Source: DATEPR01 sp963780635 (GTDB taxonomy: Bacteria > Actinomycetota > Actinomycetes > Mycobacteriales > Pseudonocardiaceae). From it: a DNA stretch of 64,000 nucleotides. The position numbers and the translations under genes were made by a program. Below are positions 1 through 9,712 of the stretch, in pieces (position 1 is the first letter of the stretch; every line of letters starts with the position of its first letter). The stretch is taken from positions 62,001-126,000 of the forward strand of contig CAWACW010000024.1 of NCBI GenBank assembly GCA_963780635.1. Reading direction: 5' to 3'. The notes beneath the pieces are model-generated. The model saw nothing but the letters and a program-made list of their open reading frames with translations, did no database searches and had not been told where the DNA came from.

Positions 1-675
1 CTGCGCGAGGCGTTCGTGGCCGCCGCCAACTACCGCACCAAACGGGCCGAGTCGGTGGAGAAGGGCGACCTGTTCGCCCGGGACCTGGGCCTGGAGACGC
101 TCGTCCGGGTGCTGGAGGGCGAACTGCTCTGGGACCAGCACACGCACCGCGCCGACGACATCGCGACCGCGATCCGGCTGTCCGAGGAGTTCGGCTACCG
201 CCTGGTCATCAACCATGGCACCGAGGGCCACCTGATCGCGGACCTGTTGGCGGAGAAGAACATTCCGGTGATCTTCGGCCCGATGTTCACGTCCCGCGTC
301 AAGGTCGAGCTGCGCAACCGCACGATGCGCGCGGCCGGGATCATGGCGAAGGCCGGCGTGAAGATCGCGATCACCACCGACCACCCGGTGGTGCCGATCC
401 ACTTCCTGGTGCACCAGGCCACGCTGGCCGTGAAGGAAGGCCTGGACCGGGCCACCGCGTTGCGCGCCCTGACCGTGAACCCGGCCGAGATCCTGCGGCT
501 GGACGACCAGGTCGGCTCGCTGAAGCCGGGCCTGGACGGGGACGTGGTCATCTGGTCGGGCGACCCGCTCGACGTGATGAGCCGCGCGCTGCGGGTGTTC
601 ATCCAGGGGCGCGAGGTCTACTCCTACGACGAGGACACCAGCCACGCGACCGTGGCGAACCCGTATTACGTCTGA
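1..675 (+). CDS. Amidohydrolase family protein, 3' part
   Basis: The window opens inside this gene, so only about the last 224 residues are visible. They match the C-terminal half of a metal-dependent amidohydrolase of the imidazolonepropionase-like group: a conserved NHGTEGHLI segment, then TTDHPVVP, whose Asp would be the catalytic metal-site acid, then the closing beta-sandwich with GSLKPGLDGDVVIWSGDP, the usual end of the composite domain. The substrate cannot be told. The enzyme is probably cytoplasmic. Its stop overlaps the convergent hydrolase gene by 10 bp. The N-terminal HxH metal motif lies outside the window. Confidence 0.8.
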   Translation: MREAFVAAANYRTKRAESVEKGDLFARDLGLETLVRVLEGELLWDQHTHRADDIATAIRLSEEFGYRLVINHGTEGHLIADLLAEKNIPVIFGPMFTSRVKVELRNRTMRAAGIMAKAGVKIAITTDHPVVPIHFLVHQATLAVKEGLDRATALRALTVNPAEILRLDDQVGSLKPGLDGDVVIWSGDPLDVMSRALRVFIQGREVYSYDEDTSHATVANPYYV

Positions 676-1628
676 AGTTCCGTGCGCAGGAAGTCGATCA
701 GTTCGGCGTTCACCTCGGCGGGCCGTTCCTGCTGCGTCCAGTGGCCGCAGCCCGGTAGCAGGACGGTCCGCCGCAGGTTGGGCACGTGGTCGGTCATGTG
801 GGGCAGGTAGTCGCGGGTGCCGGGCATGTCGAGCACGAGATCGCGCTCGCCCGCGAGGTAGAGCGCGGGCGGCCGGACCGGAGCTCTGTGCCAGGCGGCG
901 GTCAGCTCCCAGCTCCGGTCGAGGTTGCGGTACCAGTTGAGGCCGCCGGTGAAGCCGGTCCTGGCGTAGTCCTCGACGTAGGCGTCCAGATCGGCGTCGG
1001 TCAGCCAGGTGGACGGGGTGGTCGGTTCGACCAGGAAGTCCAGGAAACCGCCGCCTGCCGGGACGATCGGCGGTTTCCGTGGCGCGTCGCCGGATGCCGA
1101 GTGCAGGAGCATCCGGAGCGTGCGGCGGGGGTCGCGGTCGAGTTCGGCGTCCGCGACGCCGGGTTCCTGGAAGTAGACGAAGTAGTGGCCCTCGCCGATC
1201 CCCGCGCGCAGGGACACCGTCGGCGGGCGGTTGCCGCGCGGCTGGAACGGCACGCTCAGCCCGGCGACAGCGGTGATCCGGTCCGGCCGCAGGAGCGCGG
1301 AGTGCCAGGCGACGGGTGCGCCCCAGTCGTGACCGACGACGGCCGCCGTGGGCTCGCCGAGCGCGTCGATCAGAGCCATGACGTCGCCGACGAGGTGCAG
1401 CATCGAGTACTCGGCGGGATCGTCGGGGGCGTCGGTGCGGCCGTAACCGCGCTGGTCGGGCGCCACGGCGTGAAACCCGGCGTCCGCGAGCGCGGTCAGC
1501 TGGTGCCGCCACGAGTACCACGACTCGGGAAACCCGTGCAGCAGCAGGACGAGCGGCCCGGTCCCGGCTTCCGCGATGTGCATGGACAGGCCACGAAGGT
1601 CCAGCGTCCGATGCGTAGGTTCGGTCAC
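666..1628 (-). CDS. Alpha/beta hydrolase, epoxide-hydrolase-like
   Basis: About 320 residues. An early HGFPESWYSWRHQ gives the HGxP oxyanion motif of epoxide hydrolases, VGHDWGAPVAW carries the Asp nucleophile (instead of Ser) in the nucleophile elbow, and GCGHWTQQERP near the C-terminus supplies the catalytic His. This is the soluble epoxide hydrolase / haloalkane dehalogenase branch, which opens epoxides through an alkyl-enzyme ester. I place the start at the GTG at 1628 (VTEPTHRT), because the upstream in-frame ATG at 1685 would add 19 residues of low-complexity sequence unlike the family. It lies downstream of the acyl-CoA dehydrogenase on the same strand, with a 149 bp gap that holds a direct repeat. 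Confidence 0.85.
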   Translation of the reverse strand: MTEPTHRTLDLRGLSMHIAEAGTGPLVLLLHGFPESWYSWRHQLTALADAGFHAVAPDQRGYGRTDAPDDPAEYSMLHLVGDVMALIDALGEPTAAVVGHDWGAPVAWHSALLRPDRITAVAGLSVPFQPRGNRPPTVSLRAGIGEGHYFVYFQEPGVADAELDRDPRRTLRMLLHSASGDAPRKPPIVPAGGGFLDFLVEPTTPSTWLTDADLDAYVEDYARTGFTGGLNWYRNLDRSWELTAAWHRAPVRPPALYLAGERDLVLDMPGTRDYLPHMTDHVPNLRRTVLLPGCGHWTQQERPAEVNAELIDFLRTELQT

Positions 1629-1740
1629 GAGGCCATTATCGGCCGAGTTCGCGTGCTCGGACGGCCTCGCGTGCGGCCGCGGCACCGTCCGCCGTCCGCC
1701 GCCCGCGCAGTTGCCGCCGATCGGTGTGCTCAGCCGTCGC

Positions 1741-1772
1741 GGTCACCGTAGCGATCGGTCACCGTTGCGACC
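1741..1772. repeat. Tandem 16-bp direct repeat upstream of the hydrolase gene
   Basis: GGTCACCGTAGCGATC is followed at once by GGTCACCGTTGCGACC, with 14 of 16 bases shared, and then by a third partial GGTCGC. It lies in the gap between the acyl-CoA dehydrogenase stop and the hydrolase start, so it could be a regulator site for the hydrolase. No protein partner can be named. Confidence 0.4.
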
Positions 1773-1777
1773 GGTCG

Positions 1778-2920
1778 CTAGCTGCGCAGTTCGCGGGCGA
1801 TGACCATGCGTTGGACCTGGTTGGTGCCCTCGAAGATCTGCGGGACCTTGGCCTCGCGCATGTACCGCTCCACCGGGAAGTCCCGCGTGTAACCGGCCCC
1901 ACCGAGCACCTGCACGGCATCCGTGGTGACCTTCATGGCCGCGTCCGTGGCGATCAGCTTCGCGATGGACGCCTGCCGCCGGAACGGCAGACCCCGATCC
2001 CGCCGCCGAGCGGCCTCCAAATAAGTGGCGCGCGCCGACTCCACAGCGGCGGCCATGTCGGCGAGCAGGAACTCCAGGCCCTGGAACTCGATGATCTTGC
2101 GGCCGAACTGCGTGCGCTGGTTGGCATACGCGACGGCCTCGTCCAGCGCACCCTGCGCCAACCCGACGGCACAGGCCGCGATGCCCAAGCGACCCGAGTT
2201 CAGTGCGTCCAGCGCGATCTTCAGGCCCTGACCCTCGTCACCCATTCGGCGCGCCACCGGAATCCGCGCGCCCGCCAGCCGCAGACCCGTGGTGGGCGAG
2301 CCGGTCAGGCCCATCTTGTGCTCGGGCGGGTCAGCCGAGAGGCCGGCCGTGTCCGCGTCGGCCAGCAGGCAGGTGACGCCGTGGCTACCGTCGTCGGACG
2401 TGCGGACCATCAGCGTGTAGTAGTCCGCGATGCCGCCGTGCGTGATCCATGCCTTGGTGCCGGTCACGACGTAGTCGTCGCCCTCGCGCCTCGCCCTGGT
2501 GGACAGCGCTGCCGCATCCGAGCCGGCGTGTGATTCGGAGAGTGCGTAGGCGCCGAGCAGGTCACCGGCCAGCATGTCGGGCAGCCATTCGTCGCGCTGC
2601 CCGTCGGTGGCGAACGTGGCCAGCGGGTAGGCCGACATCGTGTGCACGGACAGGCCGACGCCCACGGTCATCCACACCGCGGCCAGCTCCTCCAGCACCT
2701 GCAGGTACACCTCGTAGGGCTGGGCGCCCCCGCCCCAGCGCTCCGGATAGGGCAGTCCGAGCAGGCCACTGGCACCCATCAGCCGGAACTGCTCGCGCGG
2801 GAACCGGTCGGCGGCTTCGTATTCGGCGGCGAGCGGCGCGAGTTCGTCGGTGGCGATCTCGCGCACCAGTTTGAGCAGGTCCTCGGCCTCCGAGGTCGGC
2901 AGCATCCGCTCGGCCGGCAT
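1778..2920 (-). CDS. Acyl-CoA dehydrogenase
   Basis: A 380-residue flavoenzyme that would introduce the alpha-beta double bond into acyl-CoA, passing electrons to ETF. YALSESHAGSDAAAL is the FAD/substrate motif of the family. The C-terminal block QVLGGAGYTRDFPVERYMRE followed by KVPQIFEGTNQVQR is typical, and the Glu of IFEGT is the usual catalytic base position in short- and medium-chain members. Length is normal. The ATG at 2920 is chosen because AAGGAGGAG lies directly before it; an upstream ATG at 2950 lacks such a site. It is divergent from the PfkB kinase across a palindromic intergenic region. Substrate chain length cannot be told. Confidence 0.93.
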   Translation of the reverse strand: MPAERMLPTSEAEDLLKLVREIATDELAPLAAEYEAADRFPREQFRLMGASGLLGLPYPERWGGGAQPYEVYLQVLEELAAVWMTVGVGLSVHTMSAYPLATFATDGQRDEWLPDMLAGDLLGAYALSESHAGSDAAALSTRARREGDDYVVTGTKAWITHGGIADYYTLMVRTSDDGSHGVTCLLADADTAGLSADPPEHKMGLTGSPTTGLRLAGARIPVARRMGDEGQGLKIALDALNSGRLGIAACAVGLAQGALDEAVAYANQRTQFGRKIIEFQGLEFLLADMAAAVESARATYLEAARRRDRGLPFRRQASIAKLIATDAAMKVTTDAVQVLGGAGYTRDFPVERYMREAKVPQIFEGTNQVQRMVIARELRS

Positions 2921-2954
2921 GGCTCCTCCTTCACGCAGTGCTCGGAACACAAAC

Positions 2955-2970
2955 GGTCGGACGTCCTACC
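2955..2970. promoter_or_regulatory. Near-perfect 16-bp palindrome between divergent genes
   Basis: GGTCGGACGTCCTACC reads as an inverted repeat with one mismatched pair around a perfect GGACGTCC core. A second copy of CGGACGTC lies at 2978-2985, 20 bp from the first (2958-2965). The pair lies between the starts of the acyl-CoA dehydrogenase and the PfkB kinase, where a dimeric repressor could control both. No regulator gene adjoins it. Confidence 0.5.
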
Positions 2971-3036
2971 ATAAATCCGGACGTCAAGCTGTGTACCGTC
3001 CTGCGCTGTGATTCACAACCGCGACGGGATGCCCCG

Positions 3037-3975
3037 ATGATCGTGGTCGGTGGCGAGGCCCTGGTGGACCTGGTGCCTGCCGCCTCGACCGTGCCCGGCC
3101 AGCTCGGCCCGCTGCTGCCCCGCCTGGGTGGCGGCCCGTACAACACGGCCGTGGCCCTGGGCCGGCTCGGCGCGCCCACGTCGTTTCTGTCCCGGATCTC
3201 CGCCGACAGCTTCGGCGATGCGCTGGTGGACCGGTTGCGGGCCGCCGGCGTGCGGACCGACCTGGTGCAACGCGGGCCGGAGCCGACCACGCTGGCCGTG
3301 GTCACGCTCGCCGACGACGGCTCGGCCCGCTACTCGTTCCACGTGCGGGGCACCGCCGATCGCCTGGTCACCGACCCCGGCCCGCTGCCCGACGACGTGA
3401 CGGCGGTGTCACTGGGCACGCTGTCGCTGCTGCTGGAACCGGGCGCGAGCGTGTACGAGGCGGTGCTGCGCCGCGAGGCCGCGCGTGGCCGGCTGACCAT
3501 GCTGGACCCGAACATCCGGCCCGGCCTGGTCGCGGATCCGGCCGGGTACCGGCAGCGGTTCACCTCCTGGCTGCCCGATATCGGCGTGCTCAAGGTGTCC
3601 GAGGACGACGCGCGCTGGCTGGGCGAGCTGCCCGGCGACGGGGACGTCGACCCGCTGCTGCGCGACTGGCTCGCGGCAGGCGTGACGGCCGTGGCGCTGA
3701 CCAGGGGATCCGCCGGGTTGACGCTGGTCACCGAGGCCCTTCGGGTGGACATGCCCGCTGCCGCGGCGAAGGTCGTGGACACCATCGGCGCCGGCGACAC
3801 CGTGCACGCGGCGCTGCTCGCGTGGCTGTACCGGCAGGGCGTCGCATCGACGGCCGACGTGAGCGGACTGGACGGGCAGGCGTGGCTGGCGGCGCTGGAC
3901 TTCGCGGCCAGGGCGGCTGCCGTCACCGTGAGCCGCAGTGGCGCCGAACCACCATATTCGGCGGAACTGAATTAA
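3037..3975 (+). CDS. PfkB-family carbohydrate kinase, fructokinase-like
   Basis: 312 residues of the ribokinase/PfkB fold. The N-terminal GGEALVDLVP and GGGPYNTAVALGRLG are the sugar-binding signature. DTIGAGDTVHAALLAWL near residues 246-262 holds the GAGD anion hole, whose Asp is the catalytic base. LDPNIRPGL is the conserved central motif. It should phosphorylate a sugar such as fructose with ATP in the cytoplasm. Start at the ATG at 3037 (MIVVGGEALVDL), where the family similarity begins; upstream in-frame codons run into the palindromic promoter region. No transporter gene is adjacent, so the substrate is inferred from the family only. Confidence 0.9.
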   Translation: MIVVGGEALVDLVPAASTVPGQLGPLLPRLGGGPYNTAVALGRLGAPTSFLSRISADSFGDALVDRLRAAGVRTDLVQRGPEPTTLAVVTLADDGSARYSFHVRGTADRLVTDPGPLPDDVTAVSLGTLSLLLEPGASVYEAVLRREAARGRLTMLDPNIRPGLVADPAGYRQRFTSWLPDIGVLKVSEDDARWLGELPGDGDVDPLLRDWLAAGVTAVALTRGSAGLTLVTEALRVDMPAAAAKVVDTIGAGDTVHAALLAWLYRQGVASTADVSGLDGQAWLAALDFAARAAAVTVSRSGAEPPYSAELN

Positions 3976-4001
3976 AACGAGCAGTGGCAGTGGTGACGGT
4001 G

Positions 4002-4136
4002 ATGGTGGCAGAACGGAACGAGCCAGAGCCCGAGGTGTACATCAATCACGTGGTGCCTCTGGATACCGGGCCGTTAATCCTGGCCGCGGCCGCGGAAATG
4101 AATGTGACCGCGATTGTGGAAACTGTCGTTCCCTGA
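4002..4136 (+). CDS. Small hypothetical ORF downstream of the PfkB gene
   Basis: A 44-residue reading frame (49 with the GTG at 3990) that starts 26 bp after the kinase stop and reads MVAERNEPEPEVYINH and then a Val/Ala-rich stretch ending in ETVVP. Its codons include aat, tta and att, which are less GC-biased than the neighbours. No Shine-Dalgarno is evident and I recognise no family. It may be a real small protein co-transcribed with the kinase or chance reading. Confidence 0.2.
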   Translation: MVAERNEPEPEVYINHVVPLDTGPLILAAAAEMNVTAIVETVVP

Positions 4137-4608
4137 AGCGGGTCGAGGACGCTCACGATGGGTCACACTCGCCCGGTGTGCCGCGGGGGCCGGATCGCGG
4201 AGATCGCCCAGCGGCTGACTCGATCAGGTGGGTCCTGCACGCGAACGGCCCCATGCCGGTGAGATCCTCACCGGATTGGACCGTGGTCCGATTAGGTGTG
4301 GTGAGGATCATCTTCGGAACCGGCGAATCGCGCGGCGCAGCTCGGGGCCCGTCCACTGTGGCCGTGATCGATGTGACAGCCGTCCCATGTGGGCGACTTG
4401 GCAGGCTTCCTGGCTGTCCGGAAGCCGAACAGGGCACTAGCGTGGTCATTGACTGAACACCCCAACGGGGCGGTACCGCGGTCGGTCAATCCGGCCGTGT
4501 GGTCAGAGCTGATCGCCAGTCGTGGTAGCACCTGTTTGGTGCGCCGCGCTGGTGTATGTCGGGACCGGCCACGGGTAGGCGCCCTGTCCAAGCGTGAGAG
4601 GGACTCGT
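4137..4608. other. Intergenic region upstream of citrate synthase
   Basis: About 470 bp without a convincing gene. A 92-codon open frame from 4178 has no family resemblance or ribosome site. The region presumably holds the citrate synthase promoter and leader; I see no riboswitch or clear operator. Confidence 0.5.
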
Positions 4609-5913
<1,305 letters not shown>

Positions 5914-5933
5914 ATCGAACTCCGGATCGAATC

Positions 5934-5963
5934 AGAACGGCGGCCCACTCGGGCCGCCGTTCT
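5934..5963. terminator. Bidirectional terminator
   Basis: A perfect 13-bp stem, AGAACGGCGGCCC with GGGCCGCCGTTCT, and a 4-base loop, lies between the convergent citrate synthase and ABC permease stops. It is followed by a short T-rich tail (cgtttct). Confidence 0.85.
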
Positions 5964-5969
5964 CGTTTC

Positions 5970-7106
5970 TCAGGCGGCTCGCAGCAGGGAACGCGGGTAG
6001 ACGCGGCCCGCGAACCAGGCCAGCCCGCCGATGGCGAGCAGGGTCAGCACCGCGCCCAGCAGCACCTGCCAGCCGACCGCCACACCCACCGCGAGCCGCG
6101 CGGGCAGCAGCAACGGGGCGAACGGCGGCAGCACGGACAGCACCGCCGTCGCCGGCGAACCGGGGGCGACGCCGATGAGCACCGCGCTGACCACGCCGAC
6201 GACCGCGACCAGCCCGACGGCCCCGCGCCTGCCCAGCGAGGTGACGGCCGCGGTGGTCGTGCCGTACACGCCGAAGCCGAGCACGAACCCCACCAGCCCG
6301 CTGCCGAGCGCGACGAGCACCGGGGCCGCGTTCGCGGCGCCGGTCGCGAGCGCCATGATCAGGCCGACCACGCCGAGAGCGGCCGTGTGCAGCAGGCCGG
6401 TCAGCCCGATGCCGCCGAGGTTCCCGGTCAGCAACCGACGCGGCCGCAGCACCGGCAGCAACGCCTCCGCGGTGCCGTTCGCGGTGTCCTGCGCGGTCCG
6501 GTGTGCGGTCAGCCGGGCGAACGCGAACAGCGACCAGCCCAGCAGCAACACGGTCAGCACGCCCAGCGCCGTGCGCCTGCCCAGGTCCGGATCGGTCACC
6601 CGCAGCCGCGACACGCTGATCTGCGCCTGGTCGACCTTCGCCAGGATCTCGTCCGGCCTGGCACCCAGCTGCGCGATCTGCGCCTCCAGGATCTGTTGCC
6701 GCACCTGGGAGTTCAGCGTCGCGCGCAACCGGGGGTCGAGATCACCGGCGTTGTCCACGGTGACGTGCAGCGCCGAGCGGGCCCCGTAGACGATCACGTC
6801 GAGTTGGCCCCCGCGGACCTGCCGGATCCCGTCGGCGACGCTGTCGAGCTGCCGGACCGTGATCGGCACACCGAGCGACGCCATCTCCTGCGGCAGGACC
6901 TGCTGCAGGCCGATCGCCTGCCCGGCCAGCCCGATCCGGACCGTGCGCTGCCCGTGCAACGCGAACATCTGCAACAGGAGGAACGCCACCAGTAGCAGCG
7001 CGACCGACACCGTGCCCACCACGACCCGGTAGGACCGGGCGCGGCAGTTGAACTCGCGCGCGGCCACCAACCAGACCGTGCGCGTCGCGGGCGGGGTGTC
7101 GGCCAT
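5970..7106 (-). CDS. ABC-2 type exporter permease
   Basis: 378 residues. One membrane segment near residues 28-48 (VSVALLLVAFLLLQMF), an external domain of about 130 residues, then about five hydrophobic helices to the C-terminus ending in AGRVYPRSLLRAA. This is the layout of NatB/YhaP-type ABC-2 permeases, which export unknown substrates. The ATG at 7106 overlaps the TGA of the ATPase gene (TGATG), so the two are translationally coupled. The open frame continues upstream inside the ATPase gene but that part is a shadow. The substrate is unknown. Confidence 0.85.
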   Translation of the reverse strand: MADTPPATRTVWLVAAREFNCRARSYRVVVGTVSVALLLVAFLLLQMFALHGQRTVRIGLAGQAIGLQQVLPQEMASLGVPITVRQLDSVADGIRQVRGGQLDVIVYGARSALHVTVDNAGDLDPRLRATLNSQVRQQILEAQIAQLGARPDEILAKVDQAQISVSRLRVTDPDLGRRTALGVLTVLLLGWSLFAFARLTAHRTAQDTANGTAEALLPVLRPRRLLTGNLGGIGLTGLLHTAALGVVGLIMALATGAANAAPVLVALGSGLVGFVLGFGVYGTTTAAVTSLGRRGAVGLVAVVGVVSAVLIGVAPGSPATAVLSVLPPFAPLLLPARLAVGVAVGWQVLLGAVLTLLAIGGLAWFAGRVYPRSLLRAA

Positions 7107-8005
7107 CAAGTCCGTCCGGTCGAGTCGTACAGCTCCGCGAGCGTGCGCCGCACGCGGGTGAACTCGCGCACCGGCCCGCAGGCCAGGGCAGCGTTGAGCA
7201 CGTCCTGGTCGTCGGCGTCGTCGGTGAGCTCCAGCAGCATCCGTGATCCGTCCACGTCGACCGTGTGGCAACCGGGTACGCCGTTGCCCCAACCGGGGGT
7301 GGCGTCCGGTGCGTCGACCCGGAACAGGCGAGGGCCGGCGGCCACCAACTCGCCGATTGTGCCACTGGCCACAAGCTGTCCACTGCGGAGGATGGCGACG
7401 CTGTCGCAGTACCGTTCGAGGTGATCAAGATCGTTGCTGGACAACAGAACCGGCACGTCGGCCGCGGTCTGCTGGCGCAGCAGTTCGACGAGCGTGTCGA
7501 CGCCCGTCCGGGTGGCCCCGGCGAACGGCTCGTCCAGCAGCAACAGCTCCGGGCCGGGCAGCAACGTGGCGACCAGGCCGACGAGTCGCTGGTGATCAGT
7601 GTCCAGGCGTCCGGTCGGTATCCGGCGCAGCGCGCGCAAGTTGCACCGGTCCAGCCACGCCTGGGTGAGCCGGCGCGCGTCATCGGCGGTGAACCCGTGC
7701 AGTTCGGCTCGGTGGACCAACTGATCGTGCACTGTCAGTTCCGGATAGAGCCCACCGCTGGCCGGCAGGTAGCCGATCCGCCTGCGCGTGGCCGGGTCGA
7801 TAGGGGCCGACCGCCAGCGCACCCGGCCCGCGTCCGCGGCCAGCACGCCCGCGCCGATCCGCAGGGTCGTGGTCCGGCCGGAGCCCAGGTGACCGCCGAT
7901 GCCGACCAGTTCGCCACCGCGGGCGGTGAGGCTGACGTCGTGCAACGCCTGCGTCGCGCCGAAGCGCTTGGAGATCCGATCGATCTCCAGGACCGCGTCC
8001 GTCAC
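7106..8005 (-). CDS. ABC transporter ATPase with degenerate motifs
   Basis: 299 residues with the overall order of an ABC ATPase: a P-loop region GGHLGSGRTTTLRI near residue 37, a Walker B ELLLLDEPFAGATR, and a switch region SSNDLDHLERYCD. Three key positions look altered: the P-loop Lys is Arg, no LSGGQ is present where HQRLVGLVATLL lies before Walker B, and the switch His is replaced by Asn. It forms an operon with the ABC-2 permease. Either hydrolysis is weak and regulated, or the protein works by a modified mechanism. The start at 8005 gives the standard N-terminus MTDAVLEIDRISKRFG. Confidence 0.85.
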   Translation of the reverse strand: MTDAVLEIDRISKRFGATQALHDVSLTARGGELVGIGGHLGSGRTTTLRIGAGVLAADAGRVRWRSAPIDPATRRRIGYLPASGGLYPELTVHDQLVHRAELHGFTADDARRLTQAWLDRCNLRALRRIPTGRLDTDHQRLVGLVATLLPGPELLLLDEPFAGATRTGVDTLVELLRQQTAADVPVLLSSNDLDHLERYCDSVAILRSGQLVASGTIGELVAAGPRLFRVDAPDATPGWGNGVPGCHTVDVDGSRMLLELTDDADDQDVLNAALACGPVREFTRVRRTLAELYDSTGRT

Positions 8006-8090
8006 GCCGCCTCCTCACGTCAGCCCACAATTGCGCCAACGGCGTCGAGTCCCGGTGTTGTCACCACCGGATCGAGCCAACTCTAAGCGT

Positions 8091-9632
8091 TCAGCTGCCG
8101 GGTAGCCCAGCCAGTGACCTACTGACGAGATCGGACACCACCGGCCGGGCCCGGTCCCTGTCGCCGGCCACCAGGCCGATTCTGGTCCTGCGGTCAAGTA
8201 CGTCGTCGGCAGACAGCGCGCCCTCGTGTCGCACGGCCCAGACGACCTCGGCGGCGGTCACCCCGGCGGCGACGGGTTCGGCGAGGTCCACGTCCAGCTC
8301 GCCCAGTGCGACCACGCGACCGGCCTCCATGCCGTAGCGCGATACCAGCCGCGCCGGGGCGTCCACTGCGGACAGTGCTTTGCGATTCGCGGCGCCCACC
8401 AACGGAATGTGCCGTGTGCGTGCCGGTCCGGCGGCCAGGCCACGGGCGGCCACCACTGCGTCGACGGCGTCCTCGGCCATCCGCCGGTAGGTCGTCAGCT
8501 TGCCCCCGACGATCGTCACCACGCCCTGCGGAGAGGTCAGCACCGCGTGGTGCCGGGACAGGTCGGCGCTGCGGCCGTCACCCGGCCGGTCCACCAGCGG
8601 ACGTAGTCCGGCGAACGCGCCGAGCACGTCGGCCCGCGTGGGCTTGCGGTCCAACACCGTGGCGGCAATGGACAGTAGGAAGTCCACATCGGACTCGGGG
8701 ACTTCGGGGACGTCGGGCAGCGGGCCGCTGACGGGCTCGTCGGTCAGGCCGAGGTAGAGGCGCCCGTCGTCCTGGGGGAGCAGCAGCGCGAACCGGTTGG
8801 TCTCACCCGGGATCGGCACGGTCACAGCGGTGTCCCGGATGCCCAGCGGTTCGGCAGCGAGCACGAGATGGGTGCCGCGGGAGGGTCGCAGGTGCACGTC
8901 GGCGACGAGTTGGCCTGCCCAGACGCCGGTCGCGTTGAGGACGGCACGGGCGCGGACGGGGAACTCGGCACCGGTCAGCTCGTCGCGCGCGTCGGCGCCG
9001 TTGCGGTGCAGGGCGACAGCGCGGACCTTGGTGAGGATCTTGGCGCCGAAACCGGCGGCGGTCCGGGCCAGGCCGACGACGAGGCGGGCGTCGTCGGTGA
9101 GTTGACCATCGAAGGACAACAAGCCGCCTCGCAGGCCTTGGCGGCGGAGTCCGGGGGCCAGTGCGAGCGCTTCCGGAGTGCTGATCCGGCGGGGTGCGGG
9201 GAGTAATTTCGTGGGGGTGGTCGCAGCGCGGCGGAGCACGTCACCGGCGAACAGCCCGGCCAGCGCGATACCGGCATTGCGACCGGAAACCTTGCTGTGC
9301 AAGGGGATCAGCTGGGGAAGTGCGCGGGTGAGGTGGGGTGCGACGGCGGACATCAGGATGCCGCGCTCGGCCGCGCTCTCGTAGGCGAGGCCGACGTCGC
9401 CTCTGGCCAGGTAGCGCAGGCCGCCGTGCACGAGCTTGCTGGACCAGCGGGAGGTGCCGAAGGCGAGATCGTGCGCCTCGATGAGGCAGACGGACAGGCC
9501 GCGACTCGCCGCGTCGAGAGCCGCGCCCGCGCCGGTGACGCCGCCACCGACGACGAGCAGGTCCACCTGCTCGCCGCCCGCGATCCGGTCGAGTTCCTCG
9601 GCCCGGCGCTCGGCGTTGAGTGAGGTTTTCAT
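8091..9632 (-). CDS. glpD: Aerobic glycerol-3-phosphate dehydrogenase
   Basis: 513 residues. It oxidises glycerol 3-phosphate to dihydroxyacetone phosphate at the membrane, passing electrons to quinone through FAD. The N-terminal LLVVGGGVTGAGAALDAASR is the dinucleotide-binding motif, and FGTSRWSSKLVHGGLRYLA is the diagnostic GlpD sequence; the C-terminal DAO_C domain ends near ADDVLDRRTRIGL. The start ATG at 9632 follows CCGGAGACAAC and overlaps the stop of a 27-codon ORF, which in turn overlaps the TetR stop, so the three are probably one transcript. Divergent to the block lies an AGPS-like gene, which would act on dihydroxyacetone-phosphate derivatives. Confidence 0.96.
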   Translation of the reverse strand: MKTSLNAERRAEELDRIAGGEQVDLLVVGGGVTGAGAALDAASRGLSVCLIEAHDLAFGTSRWSSKLVHGGLRYLARGDVGLAYESAAERGILMSAVAPHLTRALPQLIPLHSKVSGRNAGIALAGLFAGDVLRRAATTPTKLLPAPRRISTPEALALAPGLRRQGLRGGLLSFDGQLTDDARLVVGLARTAAGFGAKILTKVRAVALHRNGADARDELTGAEFPVRARAVLNATGVWAGQLVADVHLRPSRGTHLVLAAEPLGIRDTAVTVPIPGETNRFALLLPQDDGRLYLGLTDEPVSGPLPDVPEVPESDVDFLLSIAATVLDRKPTRADVLGAFAGLRPLVDRPGDGRSADLSRHHAVLTSPQGVVTIVGGKLTTYRRMAEDAVDAVVAARGLAAGPARTRHIPLVGAANRKALSAVDAPARLVSRYGMEAGRVVALGELDVDLAEPVAAGVTAAEVVWAVRHEGALSADDVLDRRTRIGLVAGDRDRARPVVSDLVSRSLAGLPGS

Positions 9633-9712
9633 GTTGTCTCCGGTCGAGGTTCCCGGTTGATAGTGACGGCGGGGTCGGGTGTCTCGGTGCGGCCGGCAGT
9701 GTCGGTTTTCAT
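9629..9712 (-). CDS. 27-residue coupled mini-ORF between TetR and glpD
   Basis: The ATG at 9712 overlaps the TetR stop as ATGA, and its own TGA overlaps the glpD ATG as ATGA. The ORF therefore fills the gap exactly. A good ribosome site, GGAGGCGAC, precedes it. The peptide begins MKTDTAGRTETPD and ends REPRPETT. The first codons and upstream sequence (CCGGAGGCGACATGAAAACC) resemble those of glpD itself (CCGGAGACAACATGAAAACC), suggesting a local duplication of the glpD start region. It may act as a coupling relay that sets glpD translation; a function for the peptide is not evident. Confidence 0.5.
   Translation of the reverse strand: MKTDTAGRTETPDPAVTINREPRPETT

Noticed and set aside
4178..4456. 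92-codon ORF upstream of citrate synthase
   Set aside because: No ribosome site, no family likeness, and an overlapping frame of similar length on the other strand.
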